Source of the DNA: CATOSP01 sp965237775 | GTDB lineage: Bacteria; Chloroflexota; Dehalococcoidia; Lucifugimonadales; UBA3495 | Length of the DNA stretch: 64,000 nucleotides | Direction of reading: 5' to 3' | NCBI GenBank assembly: GCA_965237775.1 | Contig: OZ250155.1 | Location: 1,736,001 to 1,800,000, forward strand | In this document: positions 61,165 through 64,000 of the stretch, piece after piece | How the letters are laid out: every line of letters starts with the position of its first letter | Position numbering within the stretch: position 1 is the first letter of the stretch | The notes under the pieces: generated by a model | Databases searched by the model: none | The model's input: only the letters and a program-made list of their open reading frames with translations | Told to the model about the DNA's origin: nothing | Translations under genes and position numbers: made by a program

Positions 61165-62082
61165 ATGTCACTGCAATGGGAACAAGTCGCGGGACCATTT
61201 AGCCGGTTGACCGAGGGACCTGCCTGGGATGGCAAGAGACTGCTGTTCACCTACATACCCGCCAGCCGCATCATGGCCTACGACCCCGAAACCGGCGACT
61301 GCGGCATTTTCCGCGAGAACACCAACCACACCAACGGGTTGGCCTTCGACGCCGATGGCCGGCTCTATGGCTGTTGCTCCGGTGGGAGGTCAATTGTGCG
61401 GTTCGAGCCCGACGGCGGCACTACGACCATCGTAGACCAGTTGGACGGCCAAAAGCTTAACACTCCGAACGACCTGGCCATCGACCGGCAAGGGCGTATC
61501 TGGTTCAGCAACCCCTGGAACGCCGGGAACATCGATCCCAGCGAACAACAGGAAAATATGAACAGGGATATCCTCCGGGCCGACCCGCAGCCTGACGGTA
61601 GTTGGACCTGCCAGCGCATGACCTTCGATACCACAGGCACTAATGGACTGCTGGTCTCTCCTGACGAGAAGAGCCTCTACATCATCCAGACGGATCCCGA
61701 GCCGGGCGGCGTTCGGGAGCTGCGGTCGTACCCGATCAATGGAGACGGCTCCCTCGGCCAATACGTCGTGCTCCATCAATTCGGGCAGGACCACCGCGGA
61801 CCCCAGCGTGGAATCGATGGCATGTGCCTGGACTCAGAAGGCAACATTGTGGGCACCGCCGGTAACTACTTGAGCGGCCCTGGTCCGATGATCTACGTCT
61901 GGACTCCCGAAGGCCGGGTGCTTGAGACCTACCCGATGCCCGTTGGCGTGGAAGGTCCGACCAACTGCGCCTACGGAGACGCCGACCAGAGCAGCCTCTA
62001 CGTGACGACCGGCCAGGGTCACTTTCTCCGATTGCGGAATTCCGGGCGGCGTGGCTGGATCATGTGGCCGCCGGTCCGGTAA
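61165..62082 (+). CDS. SMP-30/gluconolactonase family protein
   Basis: 305 residues with six-bladed propeller features: TEGPAWDGKRLLFTYIPASRIMAYDPETG, NHTNGLAFDADGRLYGCCSGGRSIVRF, LNTPNDLAIDRQGRIWFSNP, TNGLLVSPDEKSLYIIQT and GIDGMCLDSEGNIVGT. The Glu (TEGP), Asn and Asp residues that bind calcium or other metals are present. Probably opens a sugar or aromatic lactone. The ATG follows AGGAGGACAGG. Confidence 0.85.
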   Translation: MSLQWEQVAGPFSRLTEGPAWDGKRLLFTYIPASRIMAYDPETGDCGIFRENTNHTNGLAFDADGRLYGCCSGGRSIVRFEPDGGTTTIVDQLDGQKLNTPNDLAIDRQGRIWFSNPWNAGNIDPSEQQENMNRDILRADPQPDGSWTCQRMTFDTTGTNGLLVSPDEKSLYIIQTDPEPGGVRELRSYPINGDGSLGQYVVLHQFGQDHRGPQRGIDGMCLDSEGNIVGTAGNYLSGPGPMIYVWTPEGRVLETYPMPVGVEGPTNCAYGDADQSSLYVTTGQGHFLRLRNSGRRGWIMWPPVR

Positions 62083-62130
62083 GGCTCACCTTCGATTGTC
62101 CATAACCACTCACCGGGGAGAGATAGGACC

Positions 62131-63669
62131 ATGAAGTACGATGTCATAGTCATCGGCGGCGGCTCGGCGGGCTGCGTCGTTGCCGCCCGGTTATCCGAAG
62201 ACCCCAACCGTTCGGTGCTCTTGCTGGAAGCCGGGCCAGACTACCCGGACTTCGAGCACTACCCCGACGACCTGAAATTCGGCTACAGCGCCACGGCGTC
62301 TCAGCCTGGAGCGCCCCATAACTGGTCGTTTCAAGCCCGTGGCCGCCCTGAGCAATCGGAACCCATGCCCGTTCCCAGGGGCAAAGTTGTCGGGGGGACC
62401 AGCGCCATCAACGGTCAGGTCATCCTGCGGGGAGTCCCGGAGGACTACGACTCCTGGGCCGCCCTGGGCAACGACGAATGGGCCTACGTAAATATGGTGC
62501 CCTATTTCAGGAAGATGGAGACGGACTCCGACATCCGAGACGACTTCCACGGGACCGACGGCCCCATACCGGTCCGCCGGTTCCGCAGGCAAGAATGGCT
62601 GCCCTTCCAGGCCGCGTTCCACCGCGCGGTAGTAGAATCGGGTTATCCCGAGGACCCGGACATGAACAACCCGGAGTCCGGCGGAGTCGGTCCGGTCCCA
62701 ATGAACAACCCAAACGGCATCCGAATGAGCACGGGCTTGACCTATATCAACCCCAACCGTCACCGGCTGAATCTAACCGTCCGAGGCAACGTGCTGGTGC
62801 GCCGCATAATGTTCGACGGCAATCGAGCGGCGGGAGTTGAAGTAGAGAGCGGCGAGGAGATTTTTCAGGTCGAGTCAGAGCAAATCGTCCTCAGCGCGGG
62901 AGCCATCGCTTCCCCGCAAATCCTGATGCTCTCTGGAGTGGGACCCGCCGAGCACCTCCGCAGTCTGGGCATTCCCGTGGTGCACGACTCGTCGGGAGTC
63001 GGCAAGAACTTCCGTGACCATCCCAACGCGCCGGTGCGGATGCGGGTGAAGGACAGTTTTCCCCAGGACGCGGCGGCGCCCAGACTGCAAGCGGGGCTCC
63101 GCTACACAGCCACGGGCTCGGAGTTCCGAAATGACATGCAGATCATGCCTTCTTCCTTCTCATTCCCGCTGGGCGGTGATCCGCTGGACGGCGAAGGGGT
63201 GCGTTTCTCGTGCATGTTGGAGTTGGCTGCTGGACAGGGCGAGATCACCCTCAAGTCCGCTGATCCCCATGAGCAACCGGACCTCTATTACGGGTTTCTT
63301 GAAGAGCAGTCCGACCGGGAACGGTTGCGTGAGGCCGTTAGGATTTGTTTCCGGTTGATGGAACATGAGGCTTTCAAGGACATCATTGAAGGCCCGCTGA
63401 CCCCTACCCGTGAGGATGTGGCCACCGACGAGGCGCTGGACGACTGGCTAAATCGGAACGTGTCCACGTCGCAACATTTGGCCGGGACCTGCAAGATGGG
63501 CCCCGACTCGGACCCAATGGCAGTGGTGGACCAATACTGCCAAGTAAGGGGAGTTGAAGGTCTGCGGGTTGCGGATACATCGGTGATGCCAGACGTGGTG
63601 CGGGCCAACACGAACACCACGGCCATCACCATCGGGGAGCGGGTCGCGGACTGGATTAAGACCCAGTAG
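62131..63669 (+). CDS. GMC family FAD-dependent oxidoreductase
   Basis: 512 residues, choline dehydrogenase-like. FAD motif VIVIGGGSAGCVVAARLSEDPNRSVLLLEAG, GMC signatures PRGKVVGGTSAINGQV and LSAGAIASPQILMLSGVGP, active-site His in STSQHLAGTCKMG, and the final ANTNTTAITIGERVADWI. Oxidises an alcohol to aldehyde, ketone or lactone. Being next to a lactonase and an amidohydrolase suggests oxidation to a lactone followed by ring opening. Confidence 0.9.
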   Translation: MKYDVIVIGGGSAGCVVAARLSEDPNRSVLLLEAGPDYPDFEHYPDDLKFGYSATASQPGAPHNWSFQARGRPEQSEPMPVPRGKVVGGTSAINGQVILRGVPEDYDSWAALGNDEWAYVNMVPYFRKMETDSDIRDDFHGTDGPIPVRRFRRQEWLPFQAAFHRAVVESGYPEDPDMNNPESGGVGPVPMNNPNGIRMSTGLTYINPNRHRLNLTVRGNVLVRRIMFDGNRAAGVEVESGEEIFQVESEQIVLSAGAIASPQILMLSGVGPAEHLRSLGIPVVHDSSGVGKNFRDHPNAPVRMRVKDSFPQDAAAPRLQAGLRYTATGSEFRNDMQIMPSSFSFPLGGDPLDGEGVRFSCMLELAAGQGEITLKSADPHEQPDLYYGFLEEQSDRERLREAVRICFRLMEHEAFKDIIEGPLTPTREDVATDEALDDWLNRNVSTSQHLAGTCKMGPDSDPMAVVDQYCQVRGVEGLRVADTSVMPDVVRANTNTTAITIGERVADWIKTQ

Positions 63670-63736
63670 GAGCTTCTCTCCTGTCTCAGTGGCGTCGTCA
63701 AGCGGTACACGGCTTTGGGAGGTGTGCAGAGGAATC

Positions 63737-64000
63737 ATGGCATCCCTTGCCAGGTCCTTGTTCGGGCCCGTGTGCGCCGGGGGAATCGCCTCCTGGGTTT
63801 CCCACATGCTCGCTTGGGCGGCAGGATTGGGTTTGGCGTTTGTTCCAACCTACGGGGGCACGACGACGACACCTGTCCAGATCGATCCGGCGACTGGTCA
63901 GGTGATCGGACCGGAGATCGTCGAGATGACGAGCCAAAGTGCCACCCTCATCGAGGTCAACGGAGCCTCCGCGGCCCTACCGCTGATGGTCCCCATTGCG
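63737..64000 (+). CDS. Hypothetical protein, 5' part (runs off window end)
   Basis: 88 codons open to the last base. The ATG at 63737 follows AGAGGAATC. The N-terminal half has a hydrophobic span (SWVSHMLAWAAGLGLAFVP) and the rest is polar, with TGQVIGPEIVEMTSQSATL. Family not recognised; it could be a membrane or exported protein. Same strand as the GMC gene, 67 bp downstream. Confidence 0.5.
   Translation, partial: MASLARSLFGPVCAGGIASWVSHMLAWAAGLGLAFVPTYGGTTTTPVQIDPATGQVIGPEIVEMTSQSATLIEVNGASAALPLMVPIA

Overview
The window is a gene-dense, GC-rich bacterial chromosome segment. The gene set points to Chloroflexota, most likely a Dehalococcoidia/SAR202-type marine or host-associated lineage. 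The evidence is a coenzyme F420 biosynthesis operon (cofG-cofH-cofD-cofC), four luciferase-like (LLM) flavin/F420 oxidoreductases, an archaeal-type fructose-1,6-bisphosphate aldolase/phosphatase, an AspRS of the non-discriminating type, a large SRP RNA of the Bacillus type, and many flavin- and lactone-related catabolic enzymes. The taxonomic assignment is inference from gene content; there is no rRNA in the window.

Layout. 1-9.6 kb: 5' part of gyrA (minus), a class-I glutamine amidotransferase-like hydrolase, an XdhC/MocA-type molybdenum-hydroxylase maturation pair, an MFS exporter divergent from a metallophosphoesterase, tRNA-Lys(CTT), an LLM monooxygenase, a threonine-aldolase-like PLP enzyme and tRNA-Leu(TAG). 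10-16.5 kb: a YhaO/YhaN-type nuclease/SMC-like pair and lepA. 16.5-21.5 kb: galU with two small genes (minus), SRP RNA, rsmA, ispE, lgt. 21.6-27.6 kb (minus): recJ, fabF, a B12-binding radical SAM protein with an apparent N-terminal frameshift, and an LLM gene. 28-39.3 kb (plus): an NDUFA9-like reductase, folC, a second fabF, ruvB, the F420 operon, an LLM gene and fabI.

39.3-44.7 kb (minus) is the most unusual region. Five tightly coupled genes, three of the four junctions being 4-bp ATGA overlaps, encode a coiled-coil protein of unknown function, a P-loop-like protein with a degenerate Walker A, an intact BrxD/DUF2791-like ATPase, a small unknown protein and a SNF2-family helicase. The architecture recalls ATPase-helicase phage-defence modules (BREX BrxD/BrxHI, Shango) but is not one I recognise. 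It is the best candidate for an undescribed system.

44.9-53.8 kb: a membrane/zinc-ribbon/TPR protein, fructose bisphosphatase, aspS, a DUF255 thioredoxin-fold protein, a nitroreductase, an enoyl-CoA hydratase and a family-5 uracil-DNA glycosylase. 53.9-64 kb: a cupin, an LLM gene, an HpaB-type flavin monooxygenase, two alpha/beta hydrolases, an NTF2-like protein, a CMD-family protein, a COG3618 amidohydrolase, an SMP-30 lactonase, a GMC oxidoreductase and the start of a membrane protein. Together these look like a catabolic island that oxidises and ring-opens organic compounds.

Intergenic DNA carries several repeat types: arrays of a CCACTRA heptamer (28.1 and 58.4 kb, with relatives at 18.5 and 37.4 kb), a MITE-like element with 15-bp inverted ends (6.4 kb), and dispersed hairpin repeats.
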